A program made the translations under genes and the position numbers. A stretch of DNA of 64,000 nucleotides from Euptelea pleiosperma (lineage: Eukaryota; Streptophyta; Magnoliopsida; Ranunculales; Eupteleaceae), in contig CM068543.1 of NCBI GenBank assembly GCA_035048495.1, positions 32,427,096-32,491,095 of the forward strand, written 5' to 3'. Numbering within the stretch: position 1 is the stretch's first letter; every line of letters begins with the position of its first letter. Below the pieces are notes generated by a model that saw only the letters and a program-made list of their open reading frames with translations, had not been told where the DNA came from and did not search any database. This document shows positions 1 to 11,800 of this stretch, piece after piece.

Positions 1-443
1 ATGTTAATTAAAAAAAACATCATTTGGTAACACGACTATTCTGACTAATTGGTCAATTTGACTAGCTTGATTAGTATGATTGGAAGACAATTTGACTATA
101 TCTACCAGCTGATTAAACTGATTAGATTGACTAAGTTTACTAGTTTAATTGATGTCAACTATATTGATTAGATTGACAAGTCTAATTAAGTTGACTAAAC
201 TTATTAGATGACTAGTTTGATTGGGTTAGAATAGATTAGTGTAGATGACCAATTTGACTAAATTTACTATGTTAATTAAGTTGACCAATTTGACTAGGTT
301 TAACTATAAACTTTTGTCAACTGATCTAACTAGGCTTGACTAGAATGATTAGTTGACTAATTTGAGGTGACGGATTAGAAAAATATTAATTAAATATATT
401 TTAAATTTCGATGATGAAATTCTTGTAAGGGGGGTATATAGGT
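1..443 (+). mobile_element. 3' internal end of a Ty3/gypsy retrotransposon
   Basis: This is non-coding sequence just upstream of an LTR. Positions 40-370 are made of degenerate short units of the type TTGACTA/TTGATTA. The segment ends with AAATTCTTGTAAGGGGGG (purine run 427-434), which looks like the polypurine tract that lies directly before the 3' LTR in plant chromovirus (Tekay/Del-like) elements. No open frame is visible; the polymerase would lie to the left of the window. The clade is inferred from the tract and LTR style only. Confidence 0.6.
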
Positions 444-2352
444 TGTAATATCCTGAACTTTTGTCTAGGGGTATTAGAGTAATTCACATTTAGAAGGGTA
501 TTTTTGACAAATGATAAAATTAAAATAATTAATATCATTGAGTTACACCCTAATTGCCTTAATTAAAATTCTTCATAATTTTTAGTCTTTTAAAAATAAT
601 GAAAATCTTTCCCTAATCAAAGACTTGAACTTTAAAAATAAAAAAATTATTTAAATATGCACTCTCAAATATACAAATTAGCTTGGATACAAATAAAAAC
701 AAAATGTGAGACACTAATATGCTCTCTTTTTAACAAAGAAAAGTAACTTTTGAATTAAAATAAATTACTAATGATAATTAATAGAACACATAAATAAATA
801 AAGACTTACTATTTTATTTTGAGAACTATTAAAAATAGAAAAAATACTCTCTATAACCAAATCATTGAGAGCTAGAGAAGGAGGAGAACACACCTTTATT
901 AGAGAAGAACTTGAAGAACCTTCAAAGCCCTAGAAGAATATCGTATCTCACTCGTTTGAATTCAAGCCTAAAGACAAAAACATTGATGAAACCCTGAAAC
1001 ATAACATACTAGAAAAAGGACTCCATCTGATAACAATAAAAAGAAACGTACTACACCTTTCTATCTCTCTCAAATCTAAGAGAAAATAAGAATTGGGGTA
1101 TGTACACTCTTCTATGATTTTTTGATTAATTAATTTTAGCTATATTCTTTGTACATGTATTGCACTTGAATCTTTTTTTTTCTTTGGACATAGCATTATA
1201 AGAATATTAGCTTGATCTAGTTATTCTTGATATATTATTGAAATTTTAGAGATCTATTGAATGGTTGGATATCGGATTGGTTGTTCTTGCATAAATTTTT
1301 GAAGTACAAGATTGTTCTCAATGATTGAAAATTTTTAAGCAAGAAAGGCCTGGAGCCTTTGGGTGCAAAGCCCTAAACCCCTACAGAAGAGTTCTTGGTT
1401 GAACTGCTCCCGGTGTGGGAATGAGAATGAGACCTATGGTAGGTAATTGGTTACATGCACTTATTAATTTTTTGATTATGAGTTATTCTGGAAATACTTG
1501 TTATTCTTGTTCTATGTCTATACTCTGTGTATGAACTATTGATTAATAGAACTGTTATAATATGATGTAGTGATTAAATCTTATTAGGCTTTCATAAGCT
1601 CACGGTTCAACCGATAATATTTTTTAAATTATTTAGGAATAAAAGAAAAGATGGACTAGATTATGCTACATTGAAGATGCCAATTTTTTATTATTTTGAT
1701 TTTGCTACATTGAAGTTTTATGATTGCAATAAATTGAATCTTGACTTTATAAATTTATTTTGAACCCAATTGATTGATTTGGTACTTTTGTTTAATTATT
1801 TATGTTTTTAATAAAATATAGAATCTGACTCATATATATAATAAAATAAGATAAATCTCGTACTATTTATGTTTAATTATTTATGTTTTGATTGATAGGC
1901 ATTTTAAGTATTTATGTTTCTGCCATAAATTCAGTTTTGCTTTTTTCAACAAAACACGATAGGGCCAGCTAAGAGTGGAAAATTGTTAAAATAAAATAGT
2001 AAATGATATTTTTGGGCAAAGTGCCTTAACAAAAGATGCTTAAAATAATTTTTAAATAGTAAAAAATTAATAAAATAATTTTTTATTTAAATCGTATTTT
2101 TGGAAAATTTTATACCAATCAGCTTAAATTCTGAAAAGTTAATTCAAAACGTCTATCAAATAGAAGTTTTAGCCAAAACACATTAACAAAAGATTTTTGT
2201 TTTAATCTATTATGAATTATGCTAATTTTTAAAAATTATTTGAGAGCATTTTATTTTAAATTTTTATTTATTATTACACCCTGGACTTGGGTAAACAGGT
2301 CATTTTCCAGGCATTTAGGTCGGATCCGGGTGCTCGGATCTAGGGCGTGACA
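444..2352 (+). mobile_element. 3' LTR of Ty3/gypsy element, about 1.9 kb
   Basis: It starts TGTAATATCCTGAAC right after a purine-rich tract and ends GGATCTAGGGCGTGACA, giving canonical TG...CA ends. The sequence at 2353 continues directly as copia GAG-pre-integrase coding sequence, so the gypsy element was inserted into an older copia. The next five bases (CTTCT) should be the target duplication, with the partner left of the window. No coding sequence is seen. Boundaries were read by eye. Confidence 0.65.
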
Positions 2353-5234
2353 CTTCTCCTGCGCTTCCACTTTTATCTGTGTTGCATGTGCCCAAATTTA
2401 CCTCGAATCTTTTATCTGTTAGTGCTTTAACAAAATGATTGAATTGTAATGTCATCATCTTTCCTTCTACTTGTGGCTTTCAAGACCTAGAGACAAGGAT
2501 GGCAATTGGGACTAGACATGAGGCTGATGGCCTCTACCTTTTGGATGGATGCCTTCCTGATCCCACAGCATTACAGTCATCTTCTAGTTGTAGTAGTTGG
2601 ATTGCAGTGTTATATTGGCATGCCCGTCTGGGGCATGTCTCTTTTCAGTATATTAAACACTTATTTTCAGCTTTATTCATTTTTGTTTTATTGTCTGACT
2701 TGCATTGTGAAACTTGTGAGTTATCTAAACATTGTCGCTCTTCTTATCCCTTTAAAGTTAATCGCAGCTCTATTTCTTTTGATCTTGAGCATTCTGATGT
2801 ATGGGGTCCTTCCCCTACTACTTCTATTTTTGGCTTTCGCTATTTTGTTACTTTTGTAGATGATTATACTAGGTGTACATGGGTGTATCTCATGAAAACC
2901 AAGGATGATGTTCATTACATCTTTAAAGGTTTTCATAAGATGATCCAAACCCAGTATGGTGCTTCCATCAAGGTCCTTCATTCTGATCAAGGTGGAGAAT
3001 ATATGTATAGGAGTCTTTAATAGTATTTCTTAGACCATGAGATTTGTCACAAGAATTCCTGCAGTTACACCCCTCAACAAAATGGTGTAGCTGAGAGGAA
3101 AATTGGTCATTTGACTGAGGTAGCTCGATCTTTTTTGATCGGCTCTAATGTTCTCAAATCCAATTGGTCTGATGCTGTGTTGATTGCTGCCTATCTCACT
3201 AATAGAATGTCATCTCGTGTGCTTAAATTCAAGTCTCCTATTCAAGTCCTTTCTCCAAGCTCTCCCTTATATGCCATTCCTCCTTCCATCATTGGGAGTT
3301 TATGTTATGTACATATCCTAGGTCCCAATCATACCAAACATGATCAAAAGCACTGAAGTGTGTTTTCCTTGGTTACTCCTCTACCCTCTACCCATAAAGG
3401 TACAAATGTTATCATCCATCCTCGGAGAAGAAGTTTGTGTCTATGGATGTCAAATTCCATGAGGAATTGCCTTTTTTCCCCTTCGCCTTTCTTCAGTAGG
3501 ATAATAGTAGTGAAGAGAGGTGGAATGTTCCTCTTCCTACTAATCCTTCATCTCTCTCTCTATACCTGTTATTTCTCCTTTTACTGATGATTCTGATTTT
3601 CCCATTGCTTTGAGAAAAGGAAACAGGAGTTAAACTTAACATCCATTGACCAACTTCGTTTCATATGATGCCTTGTCCCCCTCGTACAGAGCTTTTGTCA
3701 CTTACGTTTCTACTATTCATATTCCTTCTTATGTGGCAGAAGGGTTGACACACCCTAGATGGAAAGCTAATATGATAGAAGAAATGAAGGCCTTGGACAA
3801 GAATAAAACATGGGAGCTTGTCGACTTGCCAAGAGCAAAAAGCCTATTGGATGTACATGGGTGTTCACAGTGAAGTACAATGCTGATGGTTCAGTGGATA
3901 AGTACAAGGCAAGACTAGTAGCCAAGGGATATACTCATACCTATGGAATTGACTATGTAGAGACCTTTGGACCTATAGCAAAGATCAACTCCATAAGGGT
4001 GTTGTTGTCCCTAGCAGCAAACCAGGCATGGTCTTTGCATTAGCTAGATGTAAAGAATGCATTTCTTCATGGTGACCTGCATGAGGAAGTATACATGGTA
4101 CCTCATCTTAGATTCATCCCACCAGGTGACACCAGCAAAGTGTGTCGACTGAGGAAAGCTCTCTATGGACTTAAGCAATCTCCAAGAGCATGGTTCGAGA
4201 GGTTCACCCTAGCAGTGAAGAAGTTGGGTTACACTCAAAGTCAAGCCGATCACCCTATTTGTGAAGCCCCTAGGGAAGAGCACCACTGCCCTTATTTTTT
4301 ATGTTGACAATATCATTCTTATAGAGAATGATGCAGAAGATGTGGCTAAGCTGAAGCGCCATCTAGCAAGAGAGTTTTAAACCAAGGATCTAAGACCTCT
4401 CAAGTACTTCCTGGGTATAAAAGTTGTCAGGTCCAGTCAAGGGATCTCCATCTCTCAAAGGAAGTATGTCTTAGACCTGTTGAGAGATTCGAGAAAGTTG
4501 GGTTCCAAGCCAGTGGAAACACTTATTTAGATCAGAATCACAAGTTAGCAGATGCCAGTGGTGAGCCATTATATGATGTAGGGAGCTTCCATAGACTAGA
4601 CCATACATTGCCTATACAATGAGTGTCATTAGTCAGTGCTTGTATTCACCCAAAGACATTCATTTGGAGGCAACACATAGGATCCTAAAGTATCTCAAGT
4701 CAGCCCTTGGCCGAGGTCTTCTGTTCAAAAAGAATGGCCACATGAGAGTCGAGGCTTATATTAATGCAGACTAGGCAAGTGCCAAGGATGATAGGAGATC
4801 TACCTCAGGGTATTGCACCTTTATTGGGGGCAACCTAGTCACCTGGCATAGCAAGAAGCAACATGTAGTTGCTAGATCCAGTGTAGAGGTAGAGTTTAGG
4901 ATAATGGCCCATGGCCTATGTGAGAAACTCTGGTTGAAGATGTTAGTTGTTGAACTTGGTTTTTTAATCTCAGGGGCTATGAGCCTGTATTGTGATAATA
5001 AGGCTGCCATCAGCATTGCCCATAACCTAGTTCAGCATGATCGAGCCAAGCACATTGAGGTTGACTGCCACTTCATCAGAGAGAAGATTGTATCTAGGGA
5101 AGTGTGTACTCCCTTTGTAAAGACAGATGAATAAGTTGTTGATGTCTTCACTAAGGGGGTTCCCAGTTGGCAACTTCACAAGTGTTTATGCAAGCTGGGC
5201 ATGAGAGATATCTATGCGCCAACTTGAGGGGGAT
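2353..5234 (+). pseudogene. Copia family A polyprotein remnant (GAG-pre-integrase, integrase, RT, RNase H)
   Basis: Decayed Ty1/copia pol in several broken frames. In order: GAG-pre-integrase (about 2353-2720, WHARLGHVSFQYIKHLF), integrase core (2720-3360, with DDYTRCTWVYLM and SDQGGEY), a linker, reverse transcriptase (3640-4600, with KARLVAKGYTHTYGIDYVET and LYGLKQSPRAWFERF), and RNase H (4600-5225, with [12 protein letters not shown] and KHIEVDCHFIREK). The RT catalytic YVDD is read as YVDN near 4300. Stops and frame breaks occur near 3018, 3356, 3600, 4040 and 4305, so it cannot make polyprotein. Gag, protease and 5' LTR are absent because the gypsy element interrupts the left side. A purine tract (TTGAGGGGGA, 5224-5233) precedes the 3' LTR. 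Confidence 0.9.
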
Positions 5235-5288
5235 TGTTATCAGATACATACGTATTTACATATACAATTGTATTATGGGTAATACTAT
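5235..5288 (+). mobile_element. Copia A 3' LTR, left part
   Basis: It starts TGTTATCAGATACATACG right after the purine tract, as in the other family A LTRs in this window (36682, 53235, and on the minus strand ending at 40054, 44489 and 60316). The LTR breaks at 5288 and resumes at 7093 because another element is inserted. Confidence 0.75.
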
Positions 5289-5780
5289 TGTTGGGCGCAA
5301 TTTGGCAACACATGAAACTAGGAGCGGTGATGTTGCAAGTAGGTGATTATGTGGTTGTGCGGTTGTTGGTCTCGGGTAGTTCTATTGTGGGGTGATCATT
5401 GGGAGAAGGAAGATTGATATCTTTTCTTCAGAGAAGCACAAGTCCTGCGAATAGCATCCATTTCATACAGTAGAACTTGACTGAACTGTCCTTCACTAAC
5501 ACCGTCTTTCTAAACAACCATAAATGTAACAGGAGATTGATCGATTAACATCGCTTCCAGTTCATCATTCCCTAAGAAGGTAATCTTAATATAGTCATGC
5601 TGAATGGGTCCCTCAGCCTATCACACTGAGGGATTGGGGAATGTCCAAAGTGCATCCAACATTTTTAAAACATTGTTAAGTGAAGTCATCATCTGCTCAA
5701 GTGGTCTCAAAGGGGAGTGATTCAATTAGTCCTTAATTAGTCATTGGTTATCTTTTGGTGTCTTGTTTTAAACAACGAAT

Positions 5781-5871
5781 AGAAGATCTCTGGGTCTCAA
5801 TAACATTAATAGGTTCATTAAAAATGAGAAGATCTCCTGGTCTCAATAACATTAATAGGTTCATTAAAATG
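5781..5871. repeat. 46-bp tandem duplication
   Basis: Two adjacent near-identical copies, each starting AGAAGATCTC and containing CAATAACATTAATAGGTTC. They lie within the LTR-like insertion. No function is inferred. Confidence 0.85.
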
Positions 5872-6386
5872 ATGCAACAGAAATATCCATGTGGCGAGAC
5901 AACTCCATAGCATTTAGGTACCGGGTCCTCAATCATTTTCCTACCCTGAATGGAATCCCTTGGACCCACAAAGGATAGGCTTGTTTTCTTGCTTCAGTCC
6001 ATTTTTCTCAAGATGGGGAATATGTCATTCAAACATTAATCGTATAGTAACCCGGCATAGAGTCCTTAGAAGAGGAACATCTATCCGATACAATTCATTA
6101 GGGCTTACCTTTTTACTTGCGTTGCACAAGTTATCTGAACTTGAGATTCTGTGTTTCTTCGGTAAATCACTTACACACTGAAGAAAAACACTGAGTCAAA
6201 TTCTAAATGAATTTCGACAGAGTATAACCTTATCATAAAATAATCGAAGAAGATCCTCTTTTCTGTCCCTAGAGTCCTCTATTTATAGAGTTCTGGGGAG
6301 GGGTCTGCACATGTTGCAGACTCACCTTTATAAGGAAAAATGCTTAAATTAATAAATAAATACAATCAATTTGTAAAAAGTAACCA

Positions 6387-6953
6387 CATATGGTTGTGTA
6401 GTCAATGGTGCTATACAACCGTATGCCACCAACTCTGACAGATTCTGCACTCTTTTCAAGGAATATGGCATGGGTCCTTTTCTGAGAATATGAGGGGTAT
6501 TTTTGGAAATGTAATTGCATAAGGTTGTGTAGGAGGAGGCCGTACACAATCGTATGTGAATAATTTTTCATCCCACTGCGCAAATCTCGAAGAAAATGGC
6601 ACATGTGCTTTTTCTCATTTTTGGCCGTAGATCTTCTAGATCTAACTCTATACGATTGTATAGCGTTCCTTCCTACACAATCGTATCCAATTGACTTATT
6701 TGATCTATGGGCGGTTGGCTCAGAAGTCGAGGCATGCCCTTTATGCAGAAATCAAGTACTGATCTGACAAATATAAGGGCATATGGTTGTGTATCCCTAT
6801 GTTTTACACAATCGTATGTAGTTGCTTCCTGAAGATTTGGGCTAGTTCTGCTCAAAACTGACTGTCTTCTTTTTTCTTGAAATCCGCACTAATTGTGCTA
6901 CTTCTGACTGAATACGGTTGTGTACTCTCATCTTCTATACAACCGTATATGAT
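6387..6953. repeat. Five 131-bp tandem units, each with a ~41-bp imperfect palindrome
   Basis: A motif of the form CATATGGTTGTGTA, then ~12 bp, then TATACAACCGTATG recurs at 6387, 6518, 6649, 6780 and 6911, exactly 131 bp apart. Both arms are kept in all five copies while the intervening ~90 bp have diverged strongly. The block lies upstream of the TATA-like box in the U3-like part of the inserted LTR-like element. A role as enhancer or protein-binding array is inference. Confidence 0.85.
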
Positions 6954-7092
6954 CATCTCCTCAGAAGAAATGTCCTATCCAAGTCCTTTGCTCTGATTGG
7001 TCTACTGCCGTGCGATTGACTTTGACTCTGACAGTCAGTCTTCGCGTCCCTTGGTCGTGATTTTCGTAGCAATCCATATTTTACTGTCAACA

Positions 7093-7248
7093 ACTGTGAA
7101 TACCTATACTTTAGGGGTATTATCGTCATTGTAATTTTTTCCATATAAATAACATTTGTGAGGTCATGTGAGTACAAACATGTCATCCTTTCCTATCTTC
7201 TCTCTTCTTCTTCTAACTTAACCCTAACCCTAAATCACTGATTCAACT
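7093..7248 (+). mobile_element. Copia A 3' LTR, right part
   Basis: It resumes the family LTR with a TATA-like CATATAAATAAC (about 7143), the conserved GTCATGTGAG stretch, a pyrimidine-rich run, telomere-like AACCCTAACCCTAAATC and the terminal GATTCAACT. Matching right halves occur at 36682-36921, 53235-53453 and in the minus-strand copies. Confidence 0.75.
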
Positions 7249-8828
7249 ATCTCAAGAACGTGTGAGCTCTGAATCCTCTCTCGCTTCGAATCTCCATCTC
7301 GAACCGATGGCAATTGTGTTCAGGAGTTCACGACCTCTGATCCTTCTCATGCTTTGAATCACCATGTCTCTTCCCTATCTCTCAATCTTTTATATTTGCG
7401 TCTACTATCTTATATATTGGGTTTTTGTTGACTATTTTCTCTTTTGGAATTTTTTGTGAAAAGCATAGCTCATGGGTAATATATAGTGTGATATAATCTA
7501 TATAAATATAACTTGACCCGTAGCATTATCATTATTGATTGTTACAACCATTATTGTTGGTACATTTTTTAATTCTTTATGGCTTTATGTAGTTCTACTA
7601 GTTCTAGTATAGTGTGTATTTAAGTTGATGAACTTATCCATCTTCTTGTTTATATTCATTGATGTTTTTGTGCTATCTAGATTATCATACGTTATGGTGT
7701 AAACTGTGCAGATTTCAGGCTTGAGCTTTGGGATTACAATAACAATGGTTTCTTAGAGTGAGAAAGTGGCAAGCATTGAAATAACAATGATTTCTTCAAC
7801 AACACTGCATTAAATATCTTGGACCCGTATGTGCTCTCCTCCTCTAAGAAGTAGATTTTATGCCAACATAGTACAATAATGCTTCTTCTTCCATTTCTCT
7901 TTGTCTTGGTTAACATTCTCTGAGTAGTGAAGCTACACCGTAGGACCACCAAGACAAAAATGGAGAGCTTTCACTTGTGAAGTAAAAGGCTTACTTCTTG
8001 ATATAATGGGCATGTCGGGACAAAGGCTAACTTATTCATTTGATTCAAGTGAGGACCCAGTTCTTATGGTGCTGTGGATTAGTGAATCCATTGGCAAAAG
8101 GTAAATGGTTCAAAATGTGAACAACTCTTCAGATTAAGATGCCTTGCCTAGATTAGCTCAAAATTCTGGTTCTTGGGTATTGTCTGGTCTGTCCATTAAA
8201 TTGCACATTCATGCCAATTATTTTTGTGACATAGTCAATTAACTTCTTTATGGTTAGGAAGTACTTTAGTGCCAAAAAAAAATCAGCTAATTGTAATTCT
8301 GAAGTGCATGAACAGTGAATTCTATTTCACTAGGGACTAGATTCATCTGGCAAATTTGGAATTTTTAATTGCATCTAGGTGGGTTGCATAAGATCAGTAT
8401 TGCTTGTTAATAACTTGTGTAAGTGACAACAGGAAGTACCTCAAAACACTAGGCTAGGATTGCCAAGATTGCTAGTGTTGAACTTGATAACTTGAATAAT
8501 TGGGGGCCATTTTAGTCGCTTGCAATTTCCATGCTTTTGCTGTTGTGAAGGTAATTGCTCGTGAATGCGATGTCCTTTTGACTAGTCAAGGTGAAAACCA
8601 TCATCCCTTATGCAGAAGTCCAAGCTAGTATTAACTTTCACTGAGCTTCCTTTTAGCGTAAAGGCCGTAAGTCGGGGGCAGCCATAACATAAGGCATGCA
8701 GCTATTACTTTCACATCTTTCTATCTAGATATTTATAGATAGAGAGAGATATCAGCTTCATGCCATGATTTGGGAGAATGTATGGGCATCGTCTAATCCA
8801 AGAAAAGTTGTTTTTGCAATCCCAATAA
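7249..8828. other. No gene recognised
   Basis: AT-rich sequence between the copia LTR and the tandem array. Short open frames show no known motif. Nothing could be assigned. Confidence 0.5.
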
Positions 8829-11800
8829 GAGAGGGAACGATTTCTTTCCTACGAAAGTGCCAATAAGGTACTCTGCCGTGTCTTATGACCACGCATTCTT
8901 GCATGGCGTTTATAAAAAAAATTTGCTTTTAGCAATGACAATTAAAAAGTCAAAAAATTTTCCAAAGAAAAATATTACTACCTCTGTGATACGGTTATAG
9001 AAGAGTGAGGAGAAGCTAGGGCAAATTAAGCCATATATCTGAGAGAGGGAACGATTTCTTTCCTACGAAAGGGCCAATATGGTACTCGGCCATGTCTTGT
9101 GACCACGCATTCTTGCACGGCGTCGATAAAAAAAAATTGCTTTTAGCAATGACAATTAGAAACTCAAAAAATTTCCAATGAAAAAAATGATACTACCTCG
9201 GTGATACGGTTATTGAAGAGTGAGGAGAAGTCCGGGCAAATTAAGCCATATATCTGAGAGATGGAATGATTTTTTTCCTACGAAAGTACCAATAAGGTAC
9301 TCTGCCGTGTCTCGTGACCATGCATTCTTGCACGGTGTCGATAAAAAAAATTGTGTTTAGCAATGACAATTAAAAACTCAAAAATTTCACAAAGAAAAAA
9401 TGATTACCTTAGTGATACGGTTATTGAAGAATGAGGGGAAGCTTGGGCAAATTAACCCATCTTGTGACCACATATTCTTGCGCAGCGTCGGTAAACAAAA
9501 TCGCTCTTAGTAATGACAATTAAATACTGACAAAATATCAAAAAAAATGATTACCTTGGGTGATACGGTTATTGAAGAGTGAGGGGAAGCTCGGGCAAAT
9601 TAAGCCATATATCTGAGAGAGGGAACGATTTCTTTCAGATGAAAGGGCCATTAAGGTACTTTGCTGTGTCTTGTGACCACGCATTCTTGCACGACGTCGA
9701 TAAAAAAAATTGCGTTTAGCAATGACAATTAAAAACTCAAAAATTTTCCAAAGGAAGAAAGGATATTTCCTCGGTGATACGGTTATTGATGAAGTGAGGG
9801 GAAGCTGGGGCAAATTAAGCCATATATCTGAGAAAGGGAACGATTTCTTTCTAACGAAAGTGCAAAGAAGGTATTCTGCCGTGTCTTGTGACCATGCATT
9901 CTTGCACGTCGTCGATAAAAAAAATTGCTTTTAGCAATGACAGTTAAAAACTCAAAAATTTCTGAAACAAAAAAATGATATTACCTCGGTGATATAGTTA
10001 TTGAAGAGTGAGGGGAAGCACGGGCAAATTAAGCCATATATCTGAGAGAGGGAACAATTCCATTCCCACGAAAGTGCCAATATGGTACTCTGTCGTTTCA
10101 TGTGACCAGGCATTCTTGCAAGCCGTCGATAAAAAATTTGAATTTAGCAATGACAATTAAAAACTCAAAAATTTCCTAAAGAAAAAAAATGATATTACCT
10201 CAGTGATACGGTTATTGAATAGTGAGGAGAAGCTAGGGCAAATTTACCCATTAATCTGAGAGAGGGAATGATTTCTTTCCTACGAAAGTGCCAATAAGGT
10301 ACTCTACCGTGTCTTGTGACCACGAATTCTTGCATGGCATCGATAAAAAAAATTGCTTTTAGCAATGACAATTAAAAACTGCAAAAGTTTCCAAAGAAAA
10401 AAATGATATTACATTGGTGATATGGTTATTGAAGAGTGAGGAGAAGTTCGAGCAAATTAAGCCATATATCTGAGAGAGGGAACGATTTCTTTCCTACGAA
10501 AGTGCCAATAAGGTACTCGGCCGTGTCTTGTGACCACGGATTCTTGCAAGGTTACGATAAAAAAAAATTGCTTTTAGCAATGACAATTAAAAACTCAAAA
10601 AAATTTTAAAGTAAAAAATGATACTATCTCGGTGATACGGGTATTGAAGAGTGAGGAGAAGCTCGGGCAAATTAAGCCATATATCTGAGAGGTGGAACGA
10701 TTTCTTTCCTACGAAAGTGCCAATAATGTACTCTGCAGTGTCTTGTGACCTCGCATTCTTGCACGACGTCAATAAAAAATATTGCTTTTAGGAATGACAA
10801 CTAAAAACTCAAAAATTTCATGAAAAAAAAATGATTACCAAAGTGATACGGTTATTGAAGAGTGAGGGGAAGCTCGGGCAAATTAAGCCATTATCTGAGA
10901 GAGGGAATTATTTCTTTCCTACGAAAGTGCCAATTCGGTACTCTACTAGGTCTCGTGACCACGCATTCTTGCACGGCATCGATAAAATAATTTGCTTTTA
11001 GCAATGACAATTAAAAATTCAAAAATTTCCCAAAGAAAAAAATGATATTACCTCGATGATACGGTTATTGAAGAGTGAGGGGAAGCTCGGGCAAATTAAG
11101 CCAAATATTTAAGAGAGAGAACGATTTATTTCATATGAAAGTGCCAATAAGGTACTCTGTCGTGGCTTGTGACCACACATTCTAACACGGCGTCGATAAA
11201 AAAATTGCTTTTAGCAATGACAATTAAAAACTCAAAAATTTCCTAAAGAAAAAAATGATATTACCTTGGTGATACGGTTATTGAATAGTGAGGGGAAGCT
11301 AGGGCAAATTTACCCTTTAATCTGAGAGAGGGAACGATTTCTTTCCTACGAAAGTGCCAATAACGTACTCTGCAGTGTCTTGTGACCAAGCATTCTTGCA
11401 CGACGTCGATAAAAAAAATCGCGTTTGGCAATGACAATTAAAAACTCAAAAATTCCTAAAGAAATAAAATGATAATTCCTCGGCAATACGGCTATTGAAG
11501 AGTAAGGGGAAGCTCGGGTAAATTAAGCCATGTATCTGAGAGAGGGAACGATTTCTTTCCTACGAAAGTGCCAATAAAGTACTCTGCCATGTCTTGTGAC
11601 CATGCATTCTTGCACGGTGTGAATAAAAAAAATTGCTTTTAGTAATGACAATTAAAAACTCAAAAATTTTCCACAAAAAAATGATATTACCTCAGTGATA
11701 CGGTTATTGAAGAGTGAGGAGAAGCTAGGGAAAATAAAGCAATATATCTGAGAGAGGGAACGATTTCATTCCTAAGAAAGTGCCAATAAGGTGCTCGGCC

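Larger units (their letters stand above)
5289..7092 (-). mobile_element. LTR-like insertion (probable solo LTR) inside a copia LTR
   Basis: Read on the minus strand it begins TGTTGACAGTAAAATATGG and ends CGCCCAACA. It is flanked by ACTAT (5284-5288) and ACTGT (7093-7097), a 5-bp target duplication with one mismatch. A TATA-like CTATAAATAG (minus strand, around 6280) lies about 800 bp inside the 5' end, as expected for a long LTR with a big U3. No coding frame of note. The U3-like part holds five 131-bp repeats. A solo LTR is the simplest reading; no superfamily can be named. Confidence 0.5.

Noticed and set aside
5300..6200. Gag-like coding sequence on the minus strand of the LTR-like insertion
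   Set aside because: Short fragments looked protein-like but have stops in every frame and no recognisable motif.
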